A stretch of DNA of 64,000 bases from JAPOQD01 sp964620555 (GCA_964620555.1 CAZUGZ010000005.1:1-64000), one strand, 5' to 3'. Positions 32,396 to 41,973 are shown, counted from the first letter of the stretch. Notes: generated by a model from the sequence alone, not told the origin. Program-made: numbers and translations.

Positions 32396-32405
32396 CAGTA
32401 TACTT
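32396..32405. promoter_or_regulatory. AGTATACT palindrome, site 7
   Basis: TAACAGTATACTTTAATG, core 32398-32403, an exact AGTATACT, 78 bases upstream of the SDR at 32482 that heads a ten-gene plus-strand series. Centre-to-centre distance to site 6 is 75 bases. Confidence 0.6.
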
Positions 32406-32481
32406 TAATGCCCTGGCTGGATTGGCCGGTGGAGCAGCCGAGCCAGTTGGACCACTTAAAGCTAAACGGTGAATACAACAG

Positions 32482-33255
32482 ATGCAAATAGCAGGTAAAA
32501 CCGTAGTTGTCACAGGCGCTGCGGGTGGGCTCGGCAGCGCCACTGCCAGGGTTTTCACAGAGGCCGGCGCGAAAGTAGCCATGGTAGATTACAACATCGA
32601 GGGGGCGGACGAAATTGCTGCTGAACTGGGCGAGGAAGCCAGGGCCTACCGCGTCGATATCACTGACAACGACGATGTGAAAAACGTCCTAGCCAGGATT
32701 GTGGCCGATTTCGGTGCGATCCATGTGTGCTGCAATATCGCCGGCGGCGGCACTGCTGCTGCCAAAACCTACGGCAGCAAGGGCCCCCATCCTGTCGAGG
32801 ATTTCGTAAAGACAGTCAACCTGAATATCGTCGGGACCTTCAACATGATGAGCCTGGTGGCTGAGCAGATGGCACATAATGAACCGCTTACCGAGAGCGG
32901 TGAGCGCGGGGTGATCATCAATACAGCGTCCATCGCTGCCTACGAGGGCCAGATGGGGCAGCTCAGTTACACGGCAGGTAAGGCCGGAATCGTTGGTATG
33001 ACCATTACTGCCGCCCGCGATCTCTCGGCCCTGGGAATCCGGGTAAATACCATGGTACCCGGGATTATGGGTACAAAGCCCATGTTGTCAGTACCAGACA
33101 ATGTCAAAGAGCATTTGCTGAAATCCGTGGAATTTCCCAAGCGCTTCGGAGAGCCGGCGGAGATAGGTCGCCTCGCCCTGTTTATGGCCGAGTCGGAGTA
33201 CCTGAACGGCGAGTGCATTCGACTCGACGGCGGCCTGCGCGCACCGGCGCGATAA
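32482..33255 (+). CDS. HSD10-type SDR (3-hydroxyacyl-CoA dehydrogenase type 2-like)
   Basis: A 257-aa SDR. TGAAGGLG is the cofactor loop (residues 11-18), with D36 after beta-2 (NAD preference), S150, and Y163-x3-K167 in YTAGK. The segment TVNLNIVGTFNMMSLVAEQM with ESGERGVIINTAS and the C-terminus YLNGECIRLDGG are diagnostic for the HSD17B10 / HADH type II group, which oxidises short branched 3-hydroxyacyl-CoAs and some steroids. The first residue after NIAG is GGG instead of the common V/I. It leads the operon behind palindrome site 7 and is followed by a P450 26 bases later. Confidence 0.9.
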   Translation: MQIAGKTVVVTGAAGGLGSATARVFTEAGAKVAMVDYNIEGADEIAAELGEEARAYRVDITDNDDVKNVLARIVADFGAIHVCCNIAGGGTAAAKTYGSKGPHPVEDFVKTVNLNIVGTFNMMSLVAEQMAHNEPLTESGERGVIINTASIAAYEGQMGQLSYTAGKAGIVGMTITAARDLSALGIRVNTMVPGIMGTKPMLSVPDNVKEHLLKSVEFPKRFGEPAEIGRLALFMAESEYLNGECIRLDGGLRAPAR

Positions 33256-33281
33256 GTCATCACTGAATCACAGGAGTAATT

Positions 33282-34490
33282 ATGTACAATGTGGCTGTCC
33301 CCGATCATGTTCCCGCGGAACTGGTCAAACACTTCAACGTATTCTCGATTCCGCCGACGGCGAATATCTTTACCGAAATTTCGAAACTGCACGAGACGCA
33401 TCCGCCGATCTTCTACAACACAACGCCGATAATGGACAGGACGTTCACCCGCGGTGCCTGGCAGGTGACCTCGATGGAACTCATCCAGGAGATCATGCGT
33501 ACCCCGGAGGATTTTTCCAGCGTGGGTATTTCGGGGTTCAATGAACTGATCCAACTCGGCTACGAGTTGATGATCCCCATCGATACTGACCCGCCCCTGC
33601 ATGGTGAAGTACGCGGACTGATTCGCGAGCAATTGCAGCCCACCAATGTGGCGCGGTTGGCTGACGGGGTTCGCGAACTGGCCAGGGAATTGGTGCAGAA
33701 ATGTGTTGCCCAGGGCAGCAGTGAATTCGTAAAGGACGTCGCCTCGATCTATCCCACGCAGATGTTCCTGCTGCTGATGGGGCTTCCCATGGAGGAGGCG
33801 GAGACCTTCCTGGAGTGGGAAGCCGCACTGCTCCAACCCGACCCCAATGACATAGAAAAAACACGGGACGCCATCCGCAAGATCGTGGCGAGGGTGCAGC
33901 AGGGGTTCGAGGAGCGCCGGGCCGACCCCAAAGATGATTTTCTGACACTGCTGGTTAATGCAGATATCTCTGAGGAATTACGTACAGGCCTCGGTTTCAA
34001 CCTGTTCGTCGGCGGGCTGGACACTGTTCTGAACCAGCTCACCTGGCTGTTCAAGTACATCGGAGAGCGGCCGGAGTTGCAGCAGCAACTGCACGGCAAC
34101 CCGAAATTTATAGAGACCTCCATCGAGGAGATTGTGCGGCTGCACTCGGTGCTGACCACCCGGCGTTTCGTGACCCGCGACATGAACTTTCACGGCGTGC
34201 CCTTCAATAAGGGCGATAGCGTCGAAATGTTCATGGCGGCGGGCAGCCTTGATCCGGAGGCTTTCCCGAATCCCCACGAAGCCGACATGACACGCAAACC
34301 GAACCGCCACCTGGGCTTTGGCTGGGGACCGCATATGTGCATCGGCATGCACCTGGCGCGCCTGGAGATGCGGATCCTGGTTGAAGAGTGGTTGGAGGCC
34401 ATTCCGCAGTTCACTGTGGTGCACCCGGAGGAACTGGAGTTCCACGTGGGTATCTGGGGCTTGAACTCGCTCCCCTTGAGCTGGGAGTGA
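33282..34490 (+). CDS. Cytochrome P450
   Basis: A 402-aa soluble bacterial P450. The I-helix has FVGGLDTVLN (G244-T248), ExxR is E283-R286 (EIVR), and the heme loop FGWGPHMCIG has the thiolate ligand Cys353. AGGAGTAATT precedes the ATG at good spacing. Bacterial P450s of this size hydroxylate terpenes, steroids or fatty acids and need a ferredoxin pair or equivalent; the only small electron carrier in the window is the rubredoxin at 8748, and no dedicated reductase is adjacent. It lies between the HSD10-like SDR and a hydratase and probably makes the alcohol for oxidation to the acid. The substrate is unknown. Confidence 0.93.
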   Translation: MYNVAVPDHVPAELVKHFNVFSIPPTANIFTEISKLHETHPPIFYNTTPIMDRTFTRGAWQVTSMELIQEIMRTPEDFSSVGISGFNELIQLGYELMIPIDTDPPLHGEVRGLIREQLQPTNVARLADGVRELARELVQKCVAQGSSEFVKDVASIYPTQMFLLLMGLPMEEAETFLEWEAALLQPDPNDIEKTRDAIRKIVARVQQGFEERRADPKDDFLTLLVNADISEELRTGLGFNLFVGGLDTVLNQLTWLFKYIGERPELQQQLHGNPKFIETSIEEIVRLHSVLTTRRFVTRDMNFHGVPFNKGDSVEMFMAAGSLDPEAFPNPHEADMTRKPNRHLGFGWGPHMCIGMHLARLEMRILVEEWLEAIPQFTVVHPEELEFHVGIWGLNSLPLSWE

Positions 34491-34522
34491 TATCCTGCCG
34501 ATAATCCGAACGGATAAACACT

Positions 34523-35296
34523 ATGAGCGACGCGCTGCTGCGGGAAGATTTCGACAGTGTCATTGCGCTGACACTGAACCGGCCCGACAAGCTCAATGCC
34601 ATCACCCCGGAGATGCTGGACGGTGTGGCCGAGGCGCTGGCTGATTTGCGCGATAACAGCGAGCGTCGGGTCCTGATGATTCGTGGCAGCGGTGAGTATT
34701 TCTCTGCGGGGATGGATATCAGTGGCGGTATGGCGCCTGCCGGGGGCAGCGGAATGGAGTTCCGCCGATGGTATCGCAGTTCCCTGCACAACCTTTTTGA
34801 TGAAATCGAGGCGGTGGAAAAGCCGGTGATTATGGCAATCCATGGACCCTGCCTGGGCGGCGCGCTGGAAATGGCCTGCTCCTGCGATTTCCGACTGGCC
34901 GCCCCAAGCGCGAAGTTCGGCCTGCCGGAAATTCGGCTGGGGGTGATACCCGGCAGCGGCGGCACCAGCCGGCTGACGCGGCTGGTTGGGCCGGCCAATG
35001 CCAAGTGGTTGGTGATGGCAGGACAGGAGGTGAGTGCCGAACGGGCACTACAGATGGGCCTGGTGCAGGGTGTATGGGATGACGAGGGGTTCGAAGAGCG
35101 CAGCCGCGAGTTCTGCCTGGAACTGGCCAGTCTGCCATTGGATGCGACGGCCACGGCCAAGATCGCGATTGATACGGTTGCCGACCTCGACCGCACCGGC
35201 GCGCGGCAGGTCGAGCGGATTGCCAACACGGTACTGACTCGGTCCGAGGAGCACCTGGCTATCATGGATGAGTTTCTCAATCGCAAGAAGAAGTAG
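34523..35296 (+). CDS. Enoyl-CoA hydratase/isomerase family protein
   Basis: A 257-aa crotonase. NRPDKLNAI is followed by oxyanion-hole loops FSAGMDISG and GPCLGGALEMA; the first catalytic Glu is present in LPEIRLGVIPGSGGTSRL. The second catalytic position reads AKWLVMAG, without Glu, so isomerase or hydrolase chemistry is as likely as simple hydration. It lies 32 bases after the P450 and 20 bases before a CaiC-like ligase on the same strand. Confidence 0.85.
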   Translation: MSDALLREDFDSVIALTLNRPDKLNAITPEMLDGVAEALADLRDNSERRVLMIRGSGEYFSAGMDISGGMAPAGGSGMEFRRWYRSSLHNLFDEIEAVEKPVIMAIHGPCLGGALEMACSCDFRLAAPSAKFGLPEIRLGVIPGSGGTSRLTRLVGPANAKWLVMAGQEVSAERALQMGLVQGVWDDEGFEERSREFCLELASLPLDATATAKIAIDTVADLDRTGARQVERIANTVLTRSEEHLAIMDEFLNRKKK

Positions 35297-35316
35297 CATT
35301 TGAATAGAGTGGTGAT

Positions 35317-36939
35317 ATGAGCGAATCAAACTGGTCCCTGGGCCCTCGGGAAACAGTCACCGGTATTCTGCGGGATGCAGTGGCGCAGAATCCCGAGAAG
35401 CTGTTTATCGAGTTCCAGGACGGCAGTAAGGCGACTTACGCCGAGTTCAACAGCCGTTCCAACGCCCTGGCGCGGGGTCTGGTCGAGGCCGGCGTGAAAC
35501 CGGGCGAGACCGTTGGCGCCATGCTGGACACCAACATGGATTGCGTATTGAGCTGGTTTGCCGCCAATAAGGCCGGGGCAATCTGGGTGCCATTCAATAC
35601 CGCCCTCAAGGGCGAATTCCTCCGTCACCAGGTGGATAACGCCGGCGCCGGCATCATCCTCGCCGAGAGCGACTACACGGAGCGCTTCGCAGGCATCGAG
35701 CAACAGATCGACTGCGTGAGTCACATCTTCGTGCGCGGCGATATACCTGCCGATGGCCCCGCAACAATAGAACTGCAGCCCTTGCAGGCATTAACCTCCC
35801 AGTATCACAGCGATCTGCCGGAGTGCAACCAGCCCCCAGATCTTTCCATGCTGATTTACACCTCGGGCACCACGGGACCTTCAAAGGGCTGCATGATCAG
35901 TCATAACTACGCGGCGAACATGGCGCGCCTCTCCCGGGAGAGTGCCGAGCGCGGTCCGGATGATGTGAACTGGTCCTGCCTGCCCATGTTCCACCTGAAC
36001 GCGACCAGCACCACCGTGCTCGCCACCGCCCTGACTGGTGGGCGCTGTTATTTCATGCCGCGTTTTTCCCTGTCGGGCTTCTGGCCTTCCATCCAGGCCT
36101 CCGGCGCGACCGTCGTCAACATTATCGGCCAGATGGTGCCGTTGATCGCAAAGCTGGATGATACCGAGGAATCCAGGGCCTGTTTCGGCCAGGTGAGGGC
36201 GGTAATGGCTTTGCCCTTCGATGAGAGCCTGCAGGCAATCTGGCGCGAGCGCTTCGGTGTCACCGTCGCAGGGGCCAACTGCTATGGTCTTACTGAGGCC
36301 TCCCTGATGACCCACCTGAAAGCGGGGGAGTACGCCAAGCCCGGCTCCTCAGGCCGGCGCAACGAGTACTTCGACGTCATGGTGATCGACGACGAATTCA
36401 ACGAGTTGCCGCCAGGTGAGGCGGGTGAAGTGGTCTGCCGACCGCGCCGGCCCAATATCATGTTCGAGGGCTACTGGAAGAACCCGGAGAAAACCCAGGA
36501 GATCATGAGCGGCCTGTGGCTGCACAGCGGCGACATCGGCAAGTTCGACGAAGACGGGTTCTTCTACTTTGTTGACCGCAAGAAGGATTACCTGCGCCGG
36601 GCCGGCGAGAATATCTCCAGCTATGAGCTGGAGGTGGCGATACAGGCGCACCCGGCAGTCAAGGAGGTGGCCGTACATTCCGTGTTGTCCGAACTCTCGG
36701 AAGATGAGGTCAAGGCCACGATCGTGGTCAATGACGACGCGTCCATTACCGAGGAAGAGCTGTGCCGCTGTTACGTCGACCAGCTGCCGTATTACGCGGT
36801 GCCCAGATACATCGAGTTCCGGGATTTCCTACCGATCAATCCTCTCAACAAGGTAATGAAATACCAATTGCGGGACGAGGGGGTTACGGCGAAGACCTGG
36901 GATCGCAATGACTCCGATATCCAACTAGTGAAGAGATAG
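35317..36939 (+). CDS. Acyl-CoA ligase (crotonobetaine/carnitine-CoA ligase-like)
   Basis: A 540-aa adenylate-forming ligase: P-loop IYTSGTTGPSKGCM near residue 182, NCYGLTEASLMTH (A5), HSGDIGKFDEDG, then the hinge DRKKDYLRRAGENISSYELE and terminal NKVMKYQL with Lys. The DYLRRAGENIS hinge resembles CaiC/FadD members that activate polar or branched acids. The ribosome site before 35317 is weak (GTGGTG). A truncated hydratase fragment begins six bases after its stop. It is probably one of several ligases acting at different stages of side-chain shortening. Confidence 0.9.
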   Translation: MSESNWSLGPRETVTGILRDAVAQNPEKLFIEFQDGSKATYAEFNSRSNALARGLVEAGVKPGETVGAMLDTNMDCVLSWFAANKAGAIWVPFNTALKGEFLRHQVDNAGAGIILAESDYTERFAGIEQQIDCVSHIFVRGDIPADGPATIELQPLQALTSQYHSDLPECNQPPDLSMLIYTSGTTGPSKGCMISHNYAANMARLSRESAERGPDDVNWSCLPMFHLNATSTTVLATALTGGRCYFMPRFSLSGFWPSIQASGATVVNIIGQMVPLIAKLDDTEESRACFGQVRAVMALPFDESLQAIWRERFGVTVAGANCYGLTEASLMTHLKAGEYAKPGSSGRRNEYFDVMVIDDEFNELPPGEAGEVVCRPRRPNIMFEGYWKNPEKTQEIMSGLWLHSGDIGKFDEDGFFYFVDRKKDYLRRAGENISSYELEVAIQAHPAVKEVAVHSVLSELSEDEVKATIVVNDDASITEEELCRCYVDQLPYYAVPRYIEFRDFLPINPLNKVMKYQLRDEGVTAKTWDRNDSDIQLVKR

Positions 36940-36944
36940 CCTTC

Positions 36945-37270
36945 ATGAGTAAAACGCCGGTCCTTACGCGAATTGATGACCACGTGGGCATCGTCTCCAT
37001 CAATCTCCCCGAGAAGCACAATGCCATGGATGATCCGGCCCAGGCCGTGCTGCTGGAAGCGATGCAACAGATGAGCGAGGATCCGGATGTTGACGCACCG
37101 GGGTTATGCACGAATTGGGCTGGGCCGCGACCTATCTCTGCTCGCCTTTTGTCGCTTACATAACAGGGCATACGCTGGTCGTGGACGGCGCCAACTGGTT
37201 GCGCTGTTCGCTGGTGATGCCGGAATTTCAAACCGTGCGGGATACGATGGTCCCCCGCGAGAAAAAATAG
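36945..37270 (+). pseudogene. Chimeric relic: enoyl-CoA hydratase N-terminus joined to SDR C-terminus
   Basis: From ATG 36945 the frame reads a crotonase start (DDHVGIVSINLPEKHNAMDD to about SEDPDV near 37090). From 37112 another frame encodes an SDR end: ELGWAATYLCSPFVAYITG, then HTLVVDGANWLR, stopping at TAG 37268. The two pieces come from unrelated families and are in different frames, so a deletion must have removed the end of a hydratase gene and the start of an SDR gene. Neither piece can be active. The intact SDR at 37288 follows after 17 bases. Confidence 0.75.
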
Positions 37271-37287
37271 CCGTAAAGGAGTTGAAC

Positions 37288-38082
37288 ATGTTTGGTAATG
37301 ACTATGAATTCCGACGTGTGGTAGTCACTGGTGCCGCATCCGGCATGGGAGCGGCGGTATGCAAGATACTGCTTGAACTGGGTGCCGATGTGATCGGTGC
37401 AGATATCAAAAAGATCGAAAATCCCGAAATCACCGGCTATCAGCTGAACCTGATGGACCAGGCGAGTATCGACGCTTTGGTTGCCGAGCAAGCCGATGAG
37501 TCGATCTACGCCCTGTTCTGCTGTGCTGGCTTGCCCCAGACCTTCCCACCCGTTGACGTGGTACAGGTGAATTTCCTCGGCAACCGCTACTTGATTGAAT
37601 CCATTCTGCCCAAGTTGCAGGGTGAGAGTGCCATTGCTGTGATTACGTCCATGACCCTGGGCTGGGTGCAGGAAGCGGAGCGGCTGTCGCCTCTGATTAA
37701 CAGTACCTCCATGGAAGAGGGGCGCGCCTGGGTGGAGGCAAACCAGGAGAGCATGGGAGATTCCTATGTGGTGGCGAAACACGCCATGGCAGCATGGTCA
37801 TCCATCAATTCAACTCGCTATATCCAGCGTGGCACCCGCATGAACATATTGTGTCCTGGAGTGACCCAGACACCGATGTTGGCATCATTCTACGAAGCGG
37901 CGCCTGAGGCGATGAACATGCTTCCGCAGCCACTGGGCCGCGAAACCACCGCTGAGGAACAGGCGTTTGCGATGGTTTTTCTCAACCATCCGCGCGCCAG
38001 CGCCCTGGTTGGGGTCAGCTTGTATAACGATGGCGGATCTCAGGCTGCCGTCCTGTCCGCCGCTGCAGCAGGCCTGATGTAA
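37288..38082 (+). CDS. SDR of the 3-alpha-hydroxysteroid dehydrogenase/carbonyl reductase type
   Basis: A 264-aa SDR started at ATG 37288 (AAAGGA site, spacing 8). Cofactor loop TGAASGMG is at residues 14-21, CCAG replaces NNAG at 78-81, with S121 and Y160-x3-K164 in YVVAK. The large insert between Ser and Tyr (residues 121-160, WVQEAERLSPLINSTSMEEG) is typical of the Comamonas 3-alpha-HSD/carbonyl reductase group. D39 after beta-2 suggests NAD. Its TAA overlaps the ATG of the aldehyde dehydrogenase (TAATG), so the pair may run alcohol to aldehyde or ketone to acid. The steroid label is by family only. Confidence 0.85.
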   Translation: MFGNDYEFRRVVVTGAASGMGAAVCKILLELGADVIGADIKKIENPEITGYQLNLMDQASIDALVAEQADESIYALFCCAGLPQTFPPVDVVQVNFLGNRYLIESILPKLQGESAIAVITSMTLGWVQEAERLSPLINSTSMEEGRAWVEANQESMGDSYVVAKHAMAAWSSINSTRYIQRGTRMNILCPGVTQTPMLASFYEAAPEAMNMLPQPLGRETTAEEQAFAMVFLNHPRASALVGVSLYNDGGSQAAVLSAAAAGLM

Positions 38083-39560
38083 TGGAATACAACAAGCTGT
38101 ACATCGATGGTGAGTGGGTAAGCCCCACGCGAGAGGGCAGGGAGTCCGTTATCAACCCAGCCACAGAAGAGGTCATCGGCAGCGTTGCCATGGCCGCGGT
38201 CGTTGATTGCGAGCGTGCCATCGAGGCGGCGCGGCGTGCGTTTCACGAAACGGACTGGCGCTATCTCGAACGCAGTGCGCGGGCTGACATTGTCGAGAAG
38301 TTCCTGGAAGTCGTTGAAGCTAACAAGATGAGTGTCGTGGACTGCATCGTTGCGGAGAGCGGCCACTCTTTCGCGGTTACAGTGCAGGTGCATTTTGATA
38401 TGGCAGTGGCCATCGCGCGCCAGCAGGTGGGCTTTGCCCGGCAGAACCTGGATGAAATGACCCCGGTTACGACCATGCCCAACCCGCTCAACGGCGGCGC
38501 GACCCATGTCGCCTCCAACTCTAATATTATTCGCAAACCCCTAGGCGTGGTAGCGGCAATCACGCCATTCAACGCGAATTTCATGCTTGCCTTACTCAAA
38601 GTCGTGCCCGCATTGTTGATGGGTAATACGGTTGTGCTCAAGGGCTCGGAACTCACTCCTCTGCAAGTCATGAAACTGGGCGCATATGCTGAGGAGGCTG
38701 GTTTACCGCCAGGTGTGCTCAATATCATTATGGGCGATGCGGCGGTGGGTGAGTGCCTGTCCACCCACGAAGATATCGACCTTGTCACTTTTACCGGCTC
38801 AGACAAGGTCGGTAGCCTGATCATGGGAGGTGCCGCGCCGAGCCTGAAACGCCTGCTGCTCGAATTAGGAGGCAAGTCAGCTTCCGTCGTTCTGGCCGAT
38901 GCGGACCTGGCGACGGCGGCCCTGTTCGGCGCGGCCAATACCACGACCATGGCGGGGCAGGGTTGCGGACTCTGTACCCGGCACATCGTTCACAATTCAA
39001 TTATTGAAGCTTATGTCGAGCGTGTTAAGCGCATACTCTGGACCATGTCCATCGGCAATCCCACCAACCGCTATAATGCCATGGGGCCGCTAATCTCCCG
39101 TCAACAACTGGAGCTTACCGAGCGTTTCGTCGCTATGGCACTGGAGGAGGGTGGCAAGATCGAGTGTGGCGGAAGACGACCCCCATACCTCGCTCGTGGT
39201 TACTTCTATGAATCCACACTTATTACGGGCCTCTCCCCCGAGAGCGAGGTGTGTCAGCAGGAAATATTCGGGCCTGTCATCGCGGTGATTGGTTTCGATA
39301 CGGATGAAGAGGCAATAGCGATAGCCAACAATTCCCGTTACGGCCTGAGTGGCGCCTTGTTTTCCAGTGATAAAGGCAAGGCCTATCAGATGGCCAGCCG
39401 TATGGACACCGGCTGGGTGACCATCAATGCAGCAGTGATTGCACCGGATGTACATGCTCCCTTCGGCGGTATCAAGCGTTCCGGTTACGGCAAGGAGTGG
39501 GGGCTGGAAGGTTTGAAAGAATTCAGCTACCAGCAAACGCTGAACTTCCCTGTGTGTTGA
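38082..39560 (+). CDS. Aldehyde dehydrogenase
   Basis: A 492-aa NAD(P)-dependent ALDH. ELGGKS contains catalytic Glu261, GQGCGLCTR contains Cys295 and the Arg of the signature, TGSDKVG is the nucleotide loop and EIFGPVIAVIGF the late conserved block. Cys298 in the same loop is close to the active site. It overlaps the SDR stop, indicating coupled translation. A role in oxidising an aldehyde made from the P450 or SDR product to the carboxylic acid for the nearby ligases fits the gene order. Confidence 0.93.
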   Translation: MEYNKLYIDGEWVSPTREGRESVINPATEEVIGSVAMAAVVDCERAIEAARRAFHETDWRYLERSARADIVEKFLEVVEANKMSVVDCIVAESGHSFAVTVQVHFDMAVAIARQQVGFARQNLDEMTPVTTMPNPLNGGATHVASNSNIIRKPLGVVAAITPFNANFMLALLKVVPALLMGNTVVLKGSELTPLQVMKLGAYAEEAGLPPGVLNIIMGDAAVGECLSTHEDIDLVTFTGSDKVGSLIMGGAAPSLKRLLLELGGKSASVVLADADLATAALFGAANTTTMAGQGCGLCTRHIVHNSIIEAYVERVKRILWTMSIGNPTNRYNAMGPLISRQQLELTERFVAMALEEGGKIECGGRRPPYLARGYFYESTLITGLSPESEVCQQEIFGPVIAVIGFDTDEEAIAIANNSRYGLSGALFSSDKGKAYQMASRMDTGWVTINAAVIAPDVHAPFGGIKRSGYGKEWGLEGLKEFSYQQTLNFPVC

Positions 39561-39592
39561 ACTGCGGTCAGGCGTTACAAGGAAAAGAACGA

Positions 39593-39676
39593 ATGACTGA
39601 GAGCAAGCTGAAATTGTTCGATAAAGACGTACCATTTGGTACCGAGTCAGTTAACTCCCGATGGAGGAAAATCTGA
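39593..39676 (+). CDS. Small 27-aa open reading frame before GST
   Basis: ATG 39593 with a good AAGGA site opens 27 codons (MTESKLKLFDKDVPFG and on), ending TGA that overlaps the GST ATG (TGATG). I do not recognise the sequence. It may be a coupling leader or the surviving start of a lost gene. Confidence 0.35.
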   Translation: MTESKLKLFDKDVPFGTESVNSRWRKI

Positions 39677-40335
39677 TGATTCTTTATCATGTGGAACAGA
39701 GTCGGAGTTTTCGCGTCCTATGGGCACTGGAGGAACTCGGTCTTCCCTATGAACTCCGGGTTCTGGAAGTGGAACCGCGGTTGCCCAGATTTAATTACCC
39801 TGACTATCTGGAAATCAATCCACTTGGGACATTTCCTGCGTTAGTGGACAGCGGGAAGCTGATGACGGAGTCGGCGCTGATACCCCATTATCTGGCGACC
39901 AGGTATGCCGGTGATGACCTGGTCATTCGCCCGGAGGAAGCTGACTACGCAACTTACCTGAATTTTCTTTCACATGGGGAATCGACCCTGACATTTCCTC
40001 AATCGGTCTATCTGCGCTTCACATGGTTGGAACCCGATAGGAAATTGCAGGAAGCTGGACAGTTGTACCAAGAATGGTTCATCGCCAGATGCGCACTGCT
40101 GGACATACATCTTCAGCAATCTGATTATGTCTGTGGTGGGCGGTTCACTCTCGCAGATATCTCGATTGCCTACGCCGCCATTCTAGCAGAAGCCCTTGGA
40201 TACTTTGAGCAGATTCCAGAGTCAATGCAATCTCACCTTTCGATGCTGAGAAAGCGGGAGGGGTACCAGCGGGCCCTGACTGCTGAGCGTGATCCCGCAA
40301 ACAGGAAGCCTGCCGGACGCCCCTTGACGCTGTGA
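39676..40335 (+). CDS. Glutathione S-transferase
   Basis: A 219-aa GST. The N-terminal thioredoxin fold has QSRSFRVLWALEELGLPYE and NPLGTFPALVD with the cis-Pro, and TESALIPHYL carries the ES motif for glutathione. The helical domain has FTLADISIAYAAIL. ATG 39676 is chosen since GGAGG (39663-39667) lies eight bases upstream; the ATG at 39661 would overlap that site. It overlaps a 27-codon ORF by one base. It could detoxify electrophilic enones or isomerise intermediates. A homologous C-terminal relic lies at 6766. Confidence 0.9.
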   Translation: MILYHVEQSRSFRVLWALEELGLPYELRVLEVEPRLPRFNYPDYLEINPLGTFPALVDSGKLMTESALIPHYLATRYAGDDLVIRPEEADYATYLNFLSHGESTLTFPQSVYLRFTWLEPDRKLQEAGQLYQEWFIARCALLDIHLQQSDYVCGGRFTLADISIAYAAILAEALGYFEQIPESMQSHLSMLRKREGYQRALTAERDPANRKPAGRPLTL

Positions 40336-40395
40336 ATCTTGGTTGAGCACAGTCTAGACCTTAGGAGCGCACATGATTCAATGGGAGACAGCTGG

Positions 40396-41973
40396 ATGAC
40401 AGACACACACTTGGAACGTCCTATGCCAACAGCGATTGAACACAACTGTACTATGGCTTCGCTGTTTCGCAATGCTGCCGCGTGCCATGGCGATCGTCCG
40501 GCAATCATTGCGGGTAATTTGCGTATCAGCCATGCCAACCTGGACCTGCGTTCTGACCAGGTCGCGCAAACCCTTTTGAACATTGGTATCGGTCGCGACT
40601 CGATCATCTGTACTTTGCTACCGGATGGCTTGGCTATGACCGAACTATTGCTGGCTACCGCCAAACTGGGCGCGACCGTGTTGGCTCTGAATTGGCGACT
40701 TGCACCTGGGGAAATTGAATACATCATAAGCGATGCCCAGCCGAACCTTTGCTTCGCAAGTCGTCGTTTTGAATCTTTAGCGCATGGCGTGGGAGAAAGC
40801 ACCGAAATCGTTTGGGTCGCTGACGGTCTGGAAGACGGGGCGGGAGAAGCTCTGGGACTGGAGGAGGTCAGCCCCCGGCTTTGCAGGAATCACACGGTTT
40901 TGTCTAACGATCGCTGGTACACGCTTTACACAAGTGGCACTACCGGACGGCCTAAGGGTTGCCAACACTCCCAGGGGGGGTACTACATCCATTCACTCGC
41001 AACCATCGGCAAGGCGCAGCTCCGGGAAACTGATTGCTTACTGCACAACTCTCCACTTTTTCATGTTGGCGGTCTCTCGCTTTTCCTGAGCACACTGGTC
41101 GCTGGCGGCAGCGTCGTTTTTCAGAACGGCTCTCCGATGGATGTCGAGGATGTCCTGTCTCACGCCGTCGCCGAACGGGCTACACTCATGATTCTCTATC
41201 CCATGGTGGCGGAAGATTTGATCAAGCTGAGGAGCGATAGGAACCTGAGACTCAATCTGCGACTGGTGCAATCCGGTGGTGGTATGTTTGATATCGACCT
41301 GCTGACGAGAGTCCAGAAGGACCTCGGGGTGGATCTGTTACTGGGTTACGGCCAGTCCGAAGCGGGCGGGTTTATTTGCTATGCAACCTTTGATGAACAG
41401 TTATCTAACCCAAGATCAGCAGGCTATCCCTTGCCAATCTGGTCAACCAGAATTGTCGACAGCGAGGGTAGCGAGTTGCCTGTGGGCGAAGAGGGTGAGT
41501 TGTTGATTCGAGGTCCAGGGATGACTGCGGGTTATCTCAATCTCGAGGAAGCGACCAGGGCGACATTGGCGGGCGGCTGGTTGCACACTGGCGACATATT
41601 CACCCGTGAAGATGATGGCAAGCTCACTTTCTGCGGCCGGATCAAGGAACTGGTGAAGACAGGTGGTGAAAATGTCTATCCAGCTGAAGTTGAACAAGTT
41701 CTGATTCAACACCCGAAAGTCGCCGACTGCTGCGTAGTCGGTGTGCCGGACAAGCGGTGGGGCGAGGCAGTCAAGGCGTGCGTCGTCCTGGAGACCGCTT
41801 CTGAATTGACTCCGCGGGAGCTTGCCGACTGGTGTCGTGAACGTCTTGCCGGCTACAAGAAACCGCGGTACGTGGAATTTATTGCTGAGATTCCGAGAAA
41901 CTGGCAAGGCAAGATCTCAAGGAGTGAACTGAGCCGCCGGCCGGTAAGCGAGGAGCAAGCCACAGGAGGATAA
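40396..41973 (+). CDS. Acyl-CoA ligase
   Basis: A 525-aa adenylate-forming ligase from ATG 40396 (GGGAG, spacing 8); starts at 40381 or TTG 40339 are possible. P-loop TLYTSGTTGRPKGCQHS, GYGQSEAGGF (A5), LHTGDIFTREDDG, hinge GRIKELVKTGGENVYPAEVE and terminal Lys in WQGKISR are all present. It closes the plus-strand run starting at 32482 and converges with the GntR gene across 119 bases that hold no obvious terminator. Codon use and GC of this gene and the GST look somewhat lower than upstream genes, but I cannot quantify this. Confidence 0.9.
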   Translation: MTDTHLERPMPTAIEHNCTMASLFRNAAACHGDRPAIIAGNLRISHANLDLRSDQVAQTLLNIGIGRDSIICTLLPDGLAMTELLLATAKLGATVLALNWRLAPGEIEYIISDAQPNLCFASRRFESLAHGVGESTEIVWVADGLEDGAGEALGLEEVSPRLCRNHTVLSNDRWYTLYTSGTTGRPKGCQHSQGGYYIHSLATIGKAQLRETDCLLHNSPLFHVGGLSLFLSTLVAGGSVVFQNGSPMDVEDVLSHAVAERATLMILYPMVAEDLIKLRSDRNLRLNLRLVQSGGGMFDIDLLTRVQKDLGVDLLLGYGQSEAGGFICYATFDEQLSNPRSAGYPLPIWSTRIVDSEGSELPVGEEGELLIRGPGMTAGYLNLEEATRATLAGGWLHTGDIFTREDDGKLTFCGRIKELVKTGGENVYPAEVEQVLIQHPKVADCCVVGVPDKRWGEAVKACVVLETASELTPRELADWCRERLAGYKKPRYVEFIAEIPRNWQGKISRSELSRRPVSEEQATGG

